DNA of 64,000 nucleotides from a bacterium (GCA_016712675.1 JADJQR010000001.1:2790001-2854000), one strand, 5' to 3'; counted from the stretch's first letter, positions 45,966 through 55,189 are shown. Numbers and translations: made by a program. Notes: generated by a model from the letters alone, not told the origin.

Positions 45966-46227
45966 AGGGGCTCAGGCCATCTTTCCCGTGGATACCGCCA
46001 ATCGCCCCGGCCGACGTCACCCACGACCCGGCCGCGGCGGAACGGGTTCACGACGAATTGATCTCGAAGTTGCCCGGGGAACCGTGGAAGGGGCTGGATC
46101 GATGATGCACACACCGCCCCCCCTGGCCACCCCCGCGAGCACCATGGTCGCCCCCTGGCCCGTAAAGGCCAACGGAATGACCTCGATTTCGCGCGGGCGA
46201 TTTCTCTGTTGGACTTCGCAGTGGGTC
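45941..46227. repeat. dispersed repeat, copy 2 (abiE-derived)
   Basis: This matches 18134-18517 with about 100 bases fewer in the middle. The shared 3' block (about 46026-46227) differs from copy 1 at only a minority of positions by eye and includes non-coding sequence after the abiEii stop. Both copies join abiEi and abiEii ends at the same point. Confidence 0.75.
45966..46105 (+). pseudogene. abiEii 3' remnant, second copy
   Basis: The frame ending at 46105 reads PADVTHDPAAAERVHDELIS, KLPGEPWKGLDR and TGA, nearly the same as the end of the remnant at 18138-18395, but with less sequence before it. No catalytic part remains. Confidence 0.55.
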
Positions 46228-46242
46228 CCCGCTACCACATAG

Positions 46243-46271
46243 AAAAGGCCCGGCCTCGGCCGGGCCTTTTT
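46243..46271 (+). terminator. intrinsic terminator
   Basis: AAAAGGCCCGGCC (46243-46255) and GGCCGGGCCTTTT (46258-46270) form a perfect stem with a very short loop, followed by one more T. It lies between the abiE relic and the histidine kinase gene and is symmetric, so it could act in both directions. It also insulates the kinase gene from upstream readthrough. Confidence 0.8.
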
Positions 46272-46310
46272 GCATGCCGCCGCGGCGCGACCGGAAGAAA
46301 GGAGGGCGCC

Positions 46311-47393
46311 ATGCGCAGCCGCATGGGTTTCATCTACGGCGTGCTGGTGGCGCTGATCTGCGCGCTCGGCATCTGGTGGATCTATTACCTGACGGTCGAG
46401 GGACGGCTGTACGTCGAGCACAGCCTGCAGAAGATGGCCAACGACCGCCTCCACGCCGCCTTCCTCGTGCGCACCGACGCGGAGGTCCGCGCCGATCCGG
46501 AGCGCTGGCTCGGCCCCTCGTTCCCCCACCTGGTCTTCCGCCGTACGCCGCACGGGATCGAGACCGAGATCGACCCGCGCATCGTGGCGGAGATCGAGGA
46601 CGAGGGCCGCCGCCGCCGCAACATGTTCCTCTACGAGGGCGGGTTCTTCCTGCTGCTGCTGATGTCCGGCTCGACCATCCTGGCCGTCTCCTGGCGCAAT
46701 GCCGAGCGCTTCAAGCAGGCCCGGGAACTGTTCCTGGCCGGCGCCACCCACGAGTTCAAGACGCCGCTGGCCAGCCTGCGTCTCTACACCGAGACGTTGG
46801 CCCGCGAAGGTCTGCCCGACGAGGCGCGCGGCCGCATCCACAAGCGCATGGTCACGGACGTGGTGCGGCTGGAGAACCTGGTCGACGACATGCTGGCCAT
46901 GAGCGCGGACGACACATTTGCCGTCGGCCCCCGCGAGCGCCTGGACCTCTACCGCGAGTCGCAGACGGTGCTCGACGGGCTGCGACCGCTCGCGATGGAC
47001 CACGGCAGCCGCTTCGACCTGGTCGGCGAACCCGGCGCGGCGATCATGGGCCAGCGCCTGTACCTGGCGCTGGCGCTGCGGAACCTGCTGGTCAACGCCG
47101 TCAGGCACAGCCCCGCTCCCGTGCACGTGACCGTGACCATCGAGAGTGGCAGGCGCCACCACCGCGTGGTGGTCGCGGACAACGGGCCGGGCATCCCCCG
47201 GAAGTTGCAGGAGCGGGTCTTCGAGTGCTTCTATAGCACGACCGGCAACCAGCGGCATGGCGGCACCGGTCTGGGCCTCTACCTCGTGCGCCGGAACATC
47301 GAGAGCGTTGGCGGCAAGGTCACGCTGCAGAGCGAGGAAGGCCGGGGCTGCACCTTCACCTTGACCCTGCCGGCCGCCCCGGCGACAGCCTGA
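46311..47393 (+). CDS. sensor histidine kinase
   Basis: The 360-residue kinase starts at ATG 46311 after AAAGGAGG. Two membrane helices (about 6-27 and 107-127) flank a small periplasmic domain of about 80 residues, the probable sensor. The H box ATHEFKTPLASLRLY carries His147; the N box is LRNLLVNAVRHSP, then DNGPGIP and GGTGLGLYLVRRNIE. It autophosphorylates and passes phosphate to the response regulator encoded ten bases downstream. The signal is unknown. Confidence 0.93.
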   Translation: MRSRMGFIYGVLVALICALGIWWIYYLTVEGRLYVEHSLQKMANDRLHAAFLVRTDAEVRADPERWLGPSFPHLVFRRTPHGIETEIDPRIVAEIEDEGRRRRNMFLYEGGFFLLLLMSGSTILAVSWRNAERFKQARELFLAGATHEFKTPLASLRLYTETLAREGLPDEARGRIHKRMVTDVVRLENLVDDMLAMSADDTFAVGPRERLDLYRESQTVLDGLRPLAMDHGSRFDLVGEPGAAIMGQRLYLALALRNLLVNAVRHSPAPVHVTVTIESGRRHHRVVVADNGPGIPRKLQERVFECFYSTTGNQRHGGTGLGLYLVRRNIESVGGKVTLQSEEGRGCTFTLTLPAAPATA

Positions 47394-47403
47394 AAGGACT
47401 GCG

Positions 47404-48120
47404 ATGAAGCGCCGCATCCTGGTCGTCGAGGACGACGCGCACCTGGCCGACGGGCTGGGCATCAACCTTGAACTGGAAGGCTATGAGCCGGTCCTGGCCG
47501 CCAGCGCCGAGGACGGCTTGACCGCCTGGAACCGCGGCGGCGTGGACCTCATCCTGCTGGACGTGATGCTGCCGGGCATGGACGGCTTCGCCTTCTGCGC
47601 CCATGTGCGCCGGGCCGGGGACCGCGTGCCGATCCTGTTCCTGACCGCCCGCGGCGCCGGACAGGACCGCATCCGCGGGCTGGACGAGGGCGGTGACGAC
47701 TACATCACCAAGCCGTTCGACCTCCAGGAACTGCTCGCGCGCATCAAGTCGATCTTCCGTCGCCAGGACTGGCTGCGCGCGCAGGACGTGCCCGCTATCG
47801 TCCGCATCGGGCGGGCGGAGGTCAATCTCCGCACCTACGAGGCGGCGACGCCGGACGGAACCGTGGAGCTCAAGGAAAAGGAGGCGATGATCCTTCGCCT
47901 GCTCTGCGAGCAGCAGGGCGAGCCGGTGGACCGCCAGACGATCCTGGATCGCGTCTGGGGCTTCGATGCCTACCCGACGATGCGCACGGTCGACAACTTC
48001 ATCCTGTCGCTGCGCAAGATCGTCGAGGAGGACCCGGCGCGCCCGCGCCATATCCTGACCGTCCACGGCGTCGGCTACCGGTTGGTCTGCGACGCCTCGC
48101 CCGCCGCGCCGCCCGCCTGA
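47404..48120 (+). CDS. OmpR-family response regulator
   Basis: The 238-residue protein has a receiver domain (VVEDDAHLADG, LILLDVMLPGMDG with Asp53, LTARG, Lys in YITKPF) and an OmpR winged helix (ELKEKEAMILRLL, VWGFDAYPTMRTVDNFILSL, HILTVHGVGYRLV). It is cotranscribed with the kinase at 46311. Targets are unknown. The C-terminus ends in a short Ala/Pro run and the gene is convergent with prsW-like 48148-49176. Confidence 0.93.
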   Translation: MKRRILVVEDDAHLADGLGINLELEGYEPVLAASAEDGLTAWNRGGVDLILLDVMLPGMDGFAFCAHVRRAGDRVPILFLTARGAGQDRIRGLDEGGDDYITKPFDLQELLARIKSIFRRQDWLRAQDVPAIVRIGRAEVNLRTYEAATPDGTVELKEKEAMILRLLCEQQGEPVDRQTILDRVWGFDAYPTMRTVDNFILSLRKIVEEDPARPRHILTVHGVGYRLVCDASPAAPPA

Positions 48121-48147
48121 ACCCCGCGCGCCACCCGACCGGGCGGT

Positions 48148-49176
48148 TCACCTGCCGGCCTGCTCCGCCAGCAGGTGCCGCTGCCAGGTGTCGGTGCCGC
48201 GCCAGCGCGTCAGGGGCCGCAGCGCCAGCAGGCCGGCGCGCCCCACCGACTTCTCCAGCCAGCGCAGTTCGGCCAGTCGCCCGGCCAACTCCGGGTCGGG
48301 CGCGGGTTCGAACCCCTGCTCGCGCAGCATGAGGGTGCCCTTCGCCCGCAGGCTGAGTTCGCACTGCAGGCGTAGCAGGCAGAGCAGGTCGGCAACGATA
48401 TCGGGCCGGAAGCTCTCGCGCAGCGACTGCAGGTAGCGCCCGACCGGCGTCGCAGTGACGTGGCCGTCACGGATGAGGCCCAGCAATTCGCTGTCCAGGT
48501 CGAAGCCGCGGCCCAGCCAGTTGCGCAGCCTGCGCTCGCCCGCGCGCCAGGCCACGAGCAGGGCCCCCGGCAGGATCAGGAGCGTCAGGGCGGTGGCGAC
48601 CACAGGCTGCACCATGAAGCGGTTGAACAGCCCGTGCAGAAGGGCCGCCACCAGCAGCGCCCCCAGCCACGGCCGACCCGAACCGGCGCCCCGCTTCTCC
48701 CCGAACGCCTGCAGCATCAGCCCCAGCAGGGCCGTGACACCACCGTGCATGATCGCCGTGCCCAACCCGCGGATCGCCCATACCAGCAGCGGCGCATCCG
48801 GCAGCTGGCTCAGGTAGTAGGCGTTCTCGACGATGGCGAAGCCCGCCCCCGTGGCGAAGCCCAGGATGGCCGTGTCCACCAGGAAGGCCGCGCGGCGCGT
48901 GGCCACGAGCCAGGCCACCCAGGCGCCCTTGGCCGCCTCCTCGACGACCGGCGCCACCAGCACCGCGTAGCGCCAGGACTCCAGCCCGGTCAGCCCCAGG
49001 ATCCAGGTGTTGAGGAAGTACGTGGCCAGGGCCGTGACGCCGCCTACCAAGAGCGCGGCCGCGACGCGGCGCCGGCGGACCAGGCGGAAGGTATCCAGGA
49101 TGACGAGGGTCGTGAGGAAGACCAGGACGGGCAGGCAGGCGACGGCCACGCGCGCGGCGAGCGTCAGCGGCTGCAT
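48148..49176 (-). CDS. PrsW-family intramembrane metalloprotease
   Basis: The 342-residue membrane protein has PrsW signature motifs: APVVEEAAKG (EExxK), GAGFAIVENAYYLSQ (ENxxY), HGGVTALLG and LLHGLFNRF, over about eight helices. PrsW-type proteases cut anti-sigma factors or other membrane proteins in stress responses. The last 110 residues are a soluble tail not typical of the family, rich in Leu and Arg. It is the third gene of an Rrf2-STAS-PrsW operon, three bases after the STAS stop, which suggests coupling to a sigma or anti-sigma pathway. Confidence 0.85.
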   Translation of the reverse strand: MQPLTLAARVAVACLPVLVFLTTLVILDTFRLVRRRRVAAALLVGGVTALATYFLNTWILGLTGLESWRYAVLVAPVVEEAAKGAWVAWLVATRRAAFLVDTAILGFATGAGFAIVENAYYLSQLPDAPLLVWAIRGLGTAIMHGGVTALLGLMLQAFGEKRGAGSGRPWLGALLVAALLHGLFNRFMVQPVVATALTLLILPGALLVAWRAGERRLRNWLGRGFDLDSELLGLIRDGHVTATPVGRYLQSLRESFRPDIVADLLCLLRLQCELSLRAKGTLMLREQGFEPAPDPELAGRLAELRWLEKSVGRAGLLALRPLTRWRGTDTWQRHLLAEQAGR

Positions 49177-49179
49177 GCG

Positions 49180-49464
49180 TCACTCGAATTCAAAGATGCC
49201 CTCGAATCCGGCCAGCCCCAGCACCTCGCGCAGGTGCGGACTGAGTCCGGCCAGCACCAAACCGCCGCCGCCGTCGCGCAGGCGGCGCTGCACGGCGACC
49301 AGGATGCCCAACCCGGCGCTGGCGATGTAGTCGAGCCGTGCAAAATCCAACCGCGTTCGGCCCTGCACCCCTGCCAGGAACTCGCGTGCCCGCGGCGCGC
49401 TGGCCGCGTCGAGGCGCCCTTCCAGGCGCACCGTGCCGTCCTCCTGCCACCCGATCGCGAACAT
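49180..49464 (-). CDS. STAS-domain anti-sigma factor antagonist
   Basis: The 94-residue STAS protein has LEGRLDAASAPRAREFL and the phosphorylatable serine loop LDYIASAGLGILVAVQ. Proteins of this kind release an anti-sigma factor when dephosphorylated. It lies six bases after the Rrf2 stop and just before a PrsW protease gene, which may process the partner. No kinase (RsbW-like) or phosphatase gene is seen nearby. Confidence 0.85.
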   Translation of the reverse strand: MFAIGWQEDGTVRLEGRLDAASAPRAREFLAGVQGRTRLDFARLDYIASAGLGILVAVQRRLRDGGGGLVLAGLSPHLREVLGLAGFEGIFEFE

Positions 49465-49470
49465 GCGGCG

Positions 49471-49929
49471 CTATTCCCCGTTCAGTGGCCAGAGGCGGTT
49501 GAGGTCCTGCAGGGCGACGTCTTCCCTCTTCAACAGGTCGGCCACCGTGGTCTGCTTCAGCACCTCGGTCAACCGGCCTTCGAGGTGCTGCCACACCGGA
49601 CGCAGCCCGCAGTTGTTGTTGCGCGGGCAGTCGGGCGAGTCGGAACTGTCGCCGCAGGGAAAGCCGGCCACGGGATCGCCGCTGACCGAGTAGATGATCT
49701 GCGCGGCGGAGATGGCCCCCGGCTCCGCGGCTAGGACGTACCCACCGTAGCGGCCCCGCAGCGCGTCCACGACACCACCCCGGCGCAGCATGCCCAGCAG
49801 CTTGGCCACCGTCGGCTCCGGCAGGTTCTCGGCCTGCGCCAAGTCGCCGAGGGTCACCTGTCCCCCCAGATGCGCCATGCGCATCACCAGGCGCACGGCC
49901 TGTTCCTCGGCCCTCGTCACGCGAAACAT
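49471..49929 (-). CDS. Rrf2-family regulator, third in the window
   Basis: The 152-residue protein has the Rrf2 winged helix (RAEEQAVRLVMRMAHLG, EPTVAKLLGMLRRGGVV, GRYGGYVLA) and a cysteine loop FPCGDSS, SPDCPRNNNCGLRPVW, consistent with an iron-sulphur cluster and resembling the IscR/SufR-like branch. It heads an operon with STAS and PrsW genes rather than with iron-sulphur assembly genes, which is unusual. Its site may be in the 118 bases upstream. Confidence 0.85.
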   Translation of the reverse strand: MFRVTRAEEQAVRLVMRMAHLGGQVTLGDLAQAENLPEPTVAKLLGMLRRGGVVDALRGRYGGYVLAAEPGAISAAQIIYSVSGDPVAGFPCGDSSDSPDCPRNNNCGLRPVWQHLEGRLTEVLKQTTVADLLKREDVALQDLNRLWPLNGE

Positions 49930-50047
49930 CGCTGCCGCCCTCTCGCTGCAGGGCCGTCGCCGACCCGGGGACCGATCTTCTACGTCGATGGTCAGATTAA
50001 AGCAGCAGGGGTGCGATTGCGCAACCGCGGGACGGCAACCGCGGCAA

Positions 50048-50617
50048 TCAGTCCGGGGTGATGATCTCCTGGTCCAGGAACTCGTCGTAGAGGCTGGCGG
50101 CCTGCGCGGCCACGGCGCGGTACGCCTCGGCGCGCCCCAGTGAACGCAGCAGCGGCCGCACCTCGGCAGGCAGGAAACCCTCGCGCAGCGTCAGCCAGGC
50201 CAGGCGTGCGGCCAGCACGCTGTCCGGGCGCGTCCGTGCCAGCAGCCCCGGCTCGACGCCCAACCGGGCCAGCAGCAGGGGCGTCGAATCGGGCGCGGCG
50301 TGCACCGGTGCGACGCGTTCACCTTCCGCCTGCCGGCCGGCGCGCGCCCGCCAGGCCCACTCCCACCAAGGCGGTTCGGCCGGTTCGGGCTCCCGTCGCG
50401 GTATCCGGATCGCGACCGGCGGCGGCGCGGTCGCCTCGACCTCACGCGGCGGCGGCAGAAGGTCCAGCCACGCCCCGGGCGCTGCGCCAGGAAGCCGGGG
50501 CTCCGTGCCGTCGGTGCGCCACAGCCAGCGCTCGGCGGCCGACAGGAGACACGCCAGCACGGCGACGGCCAGGAGCGTCGAGATGATCCAGCGGGCAGGT
50601 CCGGCGGCGGGGCGCAT
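50048..50617 (-). CDS. single-pass membrane protein of unknown function
   Basis: The 189-residue protein has one N-terminal membrane helix (11-28), a proline-rich linker (PPPREVEATAPPPVAIRIP) and an Ala/Leu-rich helical C-terminal domain. It is not recognised. It follows the hybrid kinase gene by 60 bases on the same strand, so it may be cotranscribed. Confidence 0.6.
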   Translation of the reverse strand: MRPAAGPARWIISTLLAVAVLACLLSAAERWLWRTDGTEPRLPGAAPGAWLDLLPPPREVEATAPPPVAIRIPRREPEPAEPPWWEWAWRARAGRQAEGERVAPVHAAPDSTPLLLARLGVEPGLLARTRPDSVLAARLAWLTLREGFLPAEVRPLLRSLGRAEAYRAVAAQAASLYDEFLDQEIITPD

Positions 50618-50677
50618 CTTCGCGTGAACCGCGTTCAGGTGTGTGCGGTTCCCGCCGGCCGGCCGGCCGATCCGTCA

Positions 50678-52462
50678 TCAGGCGGGAACGCCGTCCTTGC
50701 GCCCGGCCAGCTGCTCGAGGATGGCGTCGAGCAACGGCACGCGCAGGGGCTTGGTGAGGTAGTCGTCCATGCCGGCGGCAAGGCAGCGCTGCCGATCCTC
50801 CGTGGAGGCATGCGCGGTCAAGGCGACGATCGGCACGTGAGTCTGGCCGTCTTCCTCGCGGCGGCGGATGGCGCGCGTGGCCGCCAGGCCATCCATCTCC
50901 GGCATCTGCACGTCCATCAGGATCAGGTCCCAGGCGCGCTCCGCGCTGGCCTCCACGCCCAGGCGTCCGTTCGCCGCCACGCTCACGCGGTGGCCGCGAC
51001 GCTCCAGCAGCTTCTCGACGAAGCGGCTGTTCACGATGTTGTCCTCGACGACCAGGACGTCCAGGCTCGGCACGGCACCCCGAGCGCCGGCATCCGTTCC
51101 CTGTACGCCGGGTGCCACCTCGCGTGCCCGGGCCGCGGCCGCGACGATGCGGAACGTGAAGGTGCTGCCCTGTCCGGGCGTGCTGCGCACGCCGATGTCG
51201 CCGCCCATCAGCTCCACCAGCTGGCGGGTGATCGCCAGGCCCAGGCCGGCGCCGCCGAACTCGCGGGCGAACGAGCTGTCGGCCTGCGAGAAAGTGCCGA
51301 AGATCGCGTCGAGCTTGTCGGGCGCGATCCCGATCCCGGTGTCCGTGACCTCGCCCACGAGCCAGTGCGAGGTCTCGTCGCGCGGCTCGCCGCGCAACGT
51401 CACCTCGATGCGACCGGTGCGCGTGAACTTGATGGCGTTGCCCAGCAGGTTGGTCAACACCTGCCTCAGGCGCAGGGGATCCAGCGAGCAGGCCTCGGGC
51501 ACCGAGTCGTCGACCCTCCAGGTGACAGGCACGTGCAGGCCGGCGTTGCCGATGATCAGGGCATCGACGGTGCGGCCGACGAGGGCGCGCAGGTCGGTGT
51601 CCTGGGCATCGAGCTGCAGGTGCCCGGCCTCGATGCGCGAGTAGTCCAGCACATCATTGACCAGCGCCAGCAGGTTGCGGCCCGAATGGCGGGCCAGCTC
51701 CAGGTACTCGCGCTGCTCGGGCGTGACGCCGGTGGCCATCGCCAGCTCGGTCATGCCCAGCAGCCCGTTGATCGGCGTGCGGATCTCGTGGCTCATGTTT
51801 GCCAGGAAGAGGCTCTTGGCCTCGTTCGCCGACTCGGCCTGGTGCTTGGCGACGGCCAGTTCCCTCGAGCGCGACTCAAGCAGCTCGGCCGCGGCCGCCT
51901 CAGCGCGCAGCTGGCGGCTCTGGATACGGGCCTGCGACACGCAGTAAGCCAGGTAGACCACCAGCATCACCGACAGCTGCAGGTCCTGCGGGGACGGCAG
52001 CGTCAGGGTCGCCAGCGCGGGCAGGCCCAGGATCGTCGCCAGGACCGGCACGGCCAGGGCCAGGTCGGCGCTCAGCGCGCTGATGACGCCCCCGCCCAGT
52101 CCGGTCGTGACCAGCAGGACCAGCACCAGCTCCGCGCCGACGCCGTAGTGCATCGTCACCAGCACGACCAGCGCCGCCCAGCTGCCTGCGAGGCCGAGGC
52201 TCGCCAGCCGGAAGTCGCGTTCCCAGCGCGCCGGGTCCCGCGGGTAGCGCGACTCGAAGCGGCGGCACAGGGCACGCCGGCGCAGGCCGAGCGCCGCCGT
52301 GACGACCGTCAGCAGGGCCCACGCCCACAGGTGTTCGCGCCAGACGGCGATCAACGCCCCCACCAGCAGCGAACACGCCGTGTAGGCGAGGTTGCCGGGA
52401 GCGGCGCGGCTGGCCAGCAGCCGCGCGATCCGCAGGTCGTGGTTGGCCATGCCGCCGAGCAT
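50678..52462 (-). CDS. hybrid sensor histidine kinase / response regulator
   Basis: Read from ATG 52462 (594 residues; GGAGG nine bases upstream, ATG 52450 also possible). Six predicted membrane helices in the first 185 residues form an integral sensor. A coiled coil leads to the H box [21 protein letters not shown] box [24 protein letters not shown] and [21 protein letters not shown]-terminal receiver has [18 protein letters not shown] and [15 protein letters not shown] with the phosphoacceptor Asp. No output domain, so it signals through protein interaction or a phosphorelay. Confidence 0.92.
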   Translation of the reverse strand: MLGGMANHDLRIARLLASRAAPGNLAYTACSLLVGALIAVWREHLWAWALLTVVTAALGLRRRALCRRFESRYPRDPARWERDFRLASLGLAGSWAALVVLVTMHYGVGAELVLVLLVTTGLGGGVISALSADLALAVPVLATILGLPALATLTLPSPQDLQLSVMLVVYLAYCVSQARIQSRQLRAEAAAAELLESRSRELAVAKHQAESANEAKSLFLANMSHEIRTPINGLLGMTELAMATGVTPEQREYLELARHSGRNLLALVNDVLDYSRIEAGHLQLDAQDTDLRALVGRTVDALIIGNAGLHVPVTWRVDDSVPEACSLDPLRLRQVLTNLLGNAIKFTRTGRIEVTLRGEPRDETSHWLVGEVTDTGIGIAPDKLDAIFGTFSQADSSFAREFGGAGLGLAITRQLVELMGGDIGVRSTPGQGSTFTFRIVAAAARAREVAPGVQGTDAGARGAVPSLDVLVVEDNIVNSRFVEKLLERRGHRVSVAANGRLGVEASAERAWDLILMDVQMPEMDGLAATRAIRRREEDGQTHVPIVALTAHASTEDRQRCLAAGMDDYLTKPLRVPLLDAILEQLAGRKDGVPA

Positions 52463-52487
52463 CCGATCGGGCCTCCGGGGCGTTGGG

Positions 52488-52520
52488 TTCCGCGGCCCGG
52501 GCACTCCCGGGCCCGCGGAA
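52488..52520 (-). terminator. GC-rich hairpin between ligase and kinase genes
   Basis: TTCCGCGGCCCGGG and CCCGGGCCCGCGGAA pair with a one-base bulge around a short loop. It lies downstream of the biotin ligase stop and upstream of the hybrid kinase start, both minus strand. No T tract follows, so it is a possible terminator or leader structure. Confidence 0.5.
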
Positions 52521-52594
52521 CCGCGGTCCTTGCAACGGAGGAATCGGCAGGAAAATGCCCGGCTTTACCGCGGAGACGCAGGCCGGGGCCCGAC

Positions 52595-53620
52595 TTAGCG
52601 GGTCGGCCCGCGGTCGCCCGGACCGCCGGCCAGGCGCAGACAGCCGGCCGTCACGAGCCGCTCCTGGCCTGCCAGCCGGAGGGAGAGGTCCGGCCGGATC
52701 GCGACCACCGTCCCGCGTCGCTCTGGCGGCGGCAACGGCACCAGGGGATCGGCGACGAGGGCCTCGCGCACGCCATCGGGCCACACCTCGACCTCGCGGC
52801 CGAGGACCAGGGACCGCGAACGGTACGCTTCCACCAGGCCGTCGACACCGTCGGTGGCCACCTCGTCCAGGCGGCGGCGCAGCCGGGCGAGCACCGCTGC
52901 GGTCGCACGACCGAGTGGCGCACCGGCGCCGCTCGCGGCCAGCGCGCTGGCCGGCAGCGCAAACGCGTCGGCCCCGAGGTCCGGGGCCCGGGCCAGGTTC
53001 AGGGCCAACCCGGCGAAGTAAACCTCCACACGCGTCCCGCGCGTACGCAGGGACGTCAGCACCCCGCCGGCCTTGCCGCCGGCCAGCACCACGTCGTTGA
53101 CCCACTTGATTCCCAGGCCGGCGGCATGCGCCTGCGCGGCGCCGATCAGGTCCTCGACCGCGTCACAGAGAGCCACGGCGGCCAGCATCGGCAGCGACGG
53201 CGCGCAGGTCACCGCGTCCAGGTCGCACGGCACCGCCACGCTCAGGTGCAGGTTCCCGCGGGCGGCCTGCCAGCGGCGGCCGTGCTGGCCCCGCAGCGAG
53301 CCGCCGCCCAGCGTCAGGCAGGCAACCGGACCGGTCAGCACCACGCCGCTGCCGGTCACCTCGCGCAGCGCCGCGTACGGGGACACGCCCGCCTCGGCGG
53401 CGACCACGACCTCGGCCCACGCGCCGGCTGCCAGCGGACCGCCGGTATCCGCAGCCACGCGCTGGGGCGTGCCGGACATCGCGGCCGCCTGCCACAGGGC
53501 GATGACCAGGCGATCGGTCGCCGCCGCCGGGGACGCGGCCAGCGGGCACAGCACCGCCGCGCCCCCGGCGGCGACGGCGCCCTCCACCGCAGCCAATGTC
53601 TGCCCGTCATCGACGATCAC
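52595..53620 (-). CDS. birA: biotin-protein ligase
   Basis: The 341-residue protein carries the BirA/LplA-type fold: GGSLRGQHGRRWQAARGNLH (ATP and biotin loop) and LGIKWVNDVVLAGGKAGGVL (KWxND-like, with the catalytic lysine). A C-terminal SH3-like end follows, VVAIRPDLSLRLAGQ. It attaches biotin to acetyl-CoA carboxylase-type carriers. The first 90 residues are not the usual helix-turn-helix and are unassigned, so repressor function is unlikely. Start is GTG 53620. It is divergent from the FadL-like gene. Confidence 0.85.
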   Translation of the reverse strand: MIVDDGQTLAAVEGAVAAGGAAVLCPLAASPAAATDRLVIALWQAAAMSGTPQRVAADTGGPLAAGAWAEVVVAAEAGVSPYAALREVTGSGVVLTGPVACLTLGGGSLRGQHGRRWQAARGNLHLSVAVPCDLDAVTCAPSLPMLAAVALCDAVEDLIGAAQAHAAGLGIKWVNDVVLAGGKAGGVLTSLRTRGTRVEVYFAGLALNLARAPDLGADAFALPASALAASGAGAPLGRATAAVLARLRRRLDEVATDGVDGLVEAYRSRSLVLGREVEVWPDGVREALVADPLVPLPPPERRGTVVAIRPDLSLRLAGQERLVTAGCLRLAGGPGDRGPTR

Positions 53621-53774
53621 GCGTGGGTCGCCTCCGCTGTGGCCGTGTCCTGTCTCTCAGCCGCCGGGAAGCCGACTGCTGCCGCTTGAAAACCGCTTTG
53701 TCCCTACCGGACCACTATGGTACGGTCCGAAGCGGTCACCTCCAAGCGGCCCGGCGCGCCAAACAGGCCTTTGT

Positions 53775-53795
53775 CCGTCCCGTTTTACGGGACGG
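53775..53795 (+). promoter_or_regulatory. hairpin in the leader of the FadL-like gene
   Basis: CCGTCCCGT (53775-53783) and ACGGGACGG (53787-53795) form a perfect 9-bp stem with a TTT loop, about 54 bases before the porin ATG. It could be a terminator/attenuator or an operator. Confidence 0.4.
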
Positions 53796-53848
53796 GCGTT
53801 TCACGGGCCGCGCCGGTCGTTCCCCGTTCCCCTGTATGAGGAGACGTC

Positions 53849-55174
53849 ATGCGCAAGAGGATCCTGACGCGGGCCCTGGCCGCGGGGCTGCTGCCCGCCG
53901 CGGCGCTGCTGGCGGTCGCCGGGCAGGCCCGGGCGTCCGGTTTCAGCATCTACGAAGCCGGCTCGCGGGCCACGGCCCTCGGCTGCGCGTTCACCGCGAC
54001 GGCCGACGACGGCTCGGCCCTGTTCTACAATGCGGCCGGTCTGTCCTTCCAGAACGGCCGCGGCCTGGACCTGAACTTCATCGGCGTGGCGCCGCAGTTC
54101 AAGTTCGCCGGCCACCTGTCCCAGGGCGACGCGCTGCAGACGGGCGAATCGGCCGACCGCGTCTACCTGGTGCCGGGCACCGCCTACACCAACAGCACGT
54201 CCGAGAAGCTGGCCTGGGGCGTGGGCCTCTACGCCCCGTTCGGCCTGGGCGTCGAGTGGAAGGACGGCGCCGACTGGGTCGGCCGTCGCATCAGCCACGA
54301 CGTGGCCATCGAGACGATCTACGTGACGCCGGCGGTCAGCTACATGGCGGCCGAGGGCCTGGCCGTGGCGATCGGCGTGGACATCGCCAGCCAGCACCTG
54401 TCGCTGAAGAAGTACTCGCCCGAGCCGCAGTTCGGCACCAACGCGCTGGAGACCGAAATCGAGGGGCGCAGCGAGATCAACCTGACGCCGACCTTCGGCG
54501 TCATGTACCGGCCGACGCCCGAATGGTCGTTCGGCGCGATGTACCACTTCGAGAAGACGATGGAATTCGAGGACCGCACCGCGACGCTGACCAACGTGCA
54601 GGCCCTGGGCGAAACCTGGGCCGCCACGCTGCTGGCCGGACTGGGCGGCAGCGAGCAGCTGCTGTCCAGCGAATTGAACCTGCCGTCGATCATGTCGCTG
54701 GGCGTGGCCTACCAGGCCAGCGAGCGGCTGCGCGTGGAAGGCAACTACGTCCGCTTCGGCTGGAGCGCCTTCGAGAAGCTGGCGCTGGACTTCGACACCG
54801 ACGCGCTGGACCAGTCGATCTACTTCGGCTACGAGGATTCCTGGCAGGTGCGCTTCGGCGGCGAGTACTGGGCCACCGACAACGTCAGCCTGATGGCCGG
54901 CTACGTGCACGACAAGACGCCGCAGCCGCTGATCTCGGTCAGCCCCCTGCTGCCGGACAGCGACCGCAACGACTACTCGTTCGGCGTGCGCTACCTGCAC
55001 GGCAACTGGGACCTGAGCGCCAGCTACATGGTGGTCGTCGGAACCGAGCGCACGAACGTCGTGAACGGCGAACCCCTGCGGCACTATACCGCTGATGGCA
55101 AGAGCGACTACCCGTTCGGCTCGTACAAGTCGCTGGCCAACCTGTTCGGGGTCGGCCTCCGCTACAACTTCTAG
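53849..55174 (+). CDS. OmpP1/FadL/TodX-family outer membrane transporter
   Basis: The 441-residue protein has a signal peptide (1-30, RAS/GF) followed by the hallmark SGFSIYEAGSRATALGCAFT, DDGSALFYNAAGLSF, then many amphipathic strands and a C-terminal LANLFGVGLRYNF typical of outer-membrane beta-barrels. FadL-type channels take up long-chain fatty acids or other hydrophobic compounds. It has a strong ribosome site (ATGAGGAGACGTC) and is followed 15 bases later by the SGNH lipoprotein gene. That pairing recurs in FCB-type genomes and suggests linked lipid hydrolysis and uptake. Confidence 0.92.
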   Translation: MRKRILTRALAAGLLPAAALLAVAGQARASGFSIYEAGSRATALGCAFTATADDGSALFYNAAGLSFQNGRGLDLNFIGVAPQFKFAGHLSQGDALQTGESADRVYLVPGTAYTNSTSEKLAWGVGLYAPFGLGVEWKDGADWVGRRISHDVAIETIYVTPAVSYMAAEGLAVAIGVDIASQHLSLKKYSPEPQFGTNALETEIEGRSEINLTPTFGVMYRPTPEWSFGAMYHFEKTMEFEDRTATLTNVQALGETWAATLLAGLGGSEQLLSSELNLPSIMSLGVAYQASERLRVEGNYVRFGWSAFEKLALDFDTDALDQSIYFGYEDSWQVRFGGEYWATDNVSLMAGYVHDKTPQPLISVSPLLPDSDRNDYSFGVRYLHGNWDLSASYMVVVGTERTNVVNGEPLRHYTADGKSDYPFGSYKSLANLFGVGLRYNF

Positions 55175-55189
55175 GAGGAGGTGCAGGCG

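Larger units (their letters stand above)
45568..46310. other. region of abiE relics and a terminator
   Basis: Between the octaheme cytochrome (minus) and the histidine kinase (plus). The first 100 bases are AT-rich and should hold the cytochrome promoter. Then follow an abiEi remnant (about 45700-45965), an abiEii remnant (45966-46105), the tail of the dispersed repeat and an intrinsic terminator. Confidence 0.6.

Noticed and set aside
46017-46310. Minus-strand peptide REIEVIPLAFTGQGATMVLAG, present in both dispersed repeats
   Set aside because: Seen in both copies only because the DNA repeat is shared. It has no ribosome site and no family match, so it is treated as non-coding repeat sequence.
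50300-53689. 1,129-codon plus-strand open frame
   Set aside because: It runs antisense through a kinase and a biotin ligase and is low-complexity Arg/Gln/Ala-rich sequence, typical of a GC shadow.
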